5,546 nt of DNA from Campylobacteraceae bacterium (GTDB lineage: Bacteria; Campylobacterota; Campylobacteria; Campylobacterales; Sulfurovaceae): the NCBI GenBank assembly GCA_027056615.1, contig JALUKJ010000043.1, positions 1 to 5,546 on the forward strand, written 5' to 3'. Positions within the stretch are counted from its first letter, which is position 1; each line of letters starts with the position of its first letter. The translations under genes were made by a program, and so were the position numbers. Under the pieces are notes generated by a model. The model worked only from the letters and a program-made list of their open reading frames with translations, was not told where the DNA came from and did no database searches. Of the stretch, positions 5,537 through 5,546 are shown in pieces.

Positions 5537-5546
5537 AGAGAGCCTA
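5537..5546 (+). promoter_or_regulatory. possible ribosome binding site of a gene starting just past the window
   Basis: AAGAGAGCCTA at the very end closely resembles AAGAGAGTCTA, which directly precedes the ATG of the nuclease gene at 4037. A further co-directional gene may therefore start right after 5546, continuing the operon. This cannot be seen from inside the window. Confidence 0.3.

Overview
The window looks like chromosomal DNA of an AT-rich Campylobacterota (epsilonproteobacterial) bacterium, probably a free-living sulfur- or hydrogen-oxidising type related to Sulfurimonas or Sulfurovum. This is inferred from the low G+C, the character of the encoded proteins, promoters with a good -10 hexamer but no clear -35, and tight gene packing. 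No rRNA or tRNA gene is present to confirm it.

Left end, minus strand: positions 62-538 hold a short reading frame matching only the N-terminal helical domain of a type I restriction-modification methyltransferase subunit (HsdM). The catalytic methyltransferase domain is missing. A 12-bp direct repeat lies at each end of the fragment. Upstream of it is a G+C-richer, hairpin-forming intergenic stretch (about 586-650) that may be a dispersed repeat.

Centre, minus strand: three genes lie 7-9 nt apart and read leftward from about 3240 to 665. They are argH (argininosuccinate lyase), a stand-alone glucose-type PTS EIIA protein (crr-like) and radC (JAMM/MPN-fold protein). They look like one operon driven from a promoter just upstream of argH. 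That promoter is back to back with the promoter of ung (uracil-DNA glycosylase), which reads rightward.

Right half, plus strand: ung is followed by a 75-nt gap, then a 388-residue PD-(D/E)XK-superfamily nuclease-like protein. An 8-nt overlap and a strong Shine-Dalgarno site link it to a small secreted helix-hairpin-helix (ComEA-like) DNA-binding protein. The ung-nuclease junction contains three short segments able to form two mutually exclusive hairpins, one of which would cover the nuclease ribosome binding site.

The housekeeping genes argH, ung and radC are ordinary. The parts most worth a second look are the nuclease/HhH pair with its leader, the decayed hsdM locus and the structured intergenic element next to it. 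I see no CRISPR array, transposase, tRNA or rRNA.
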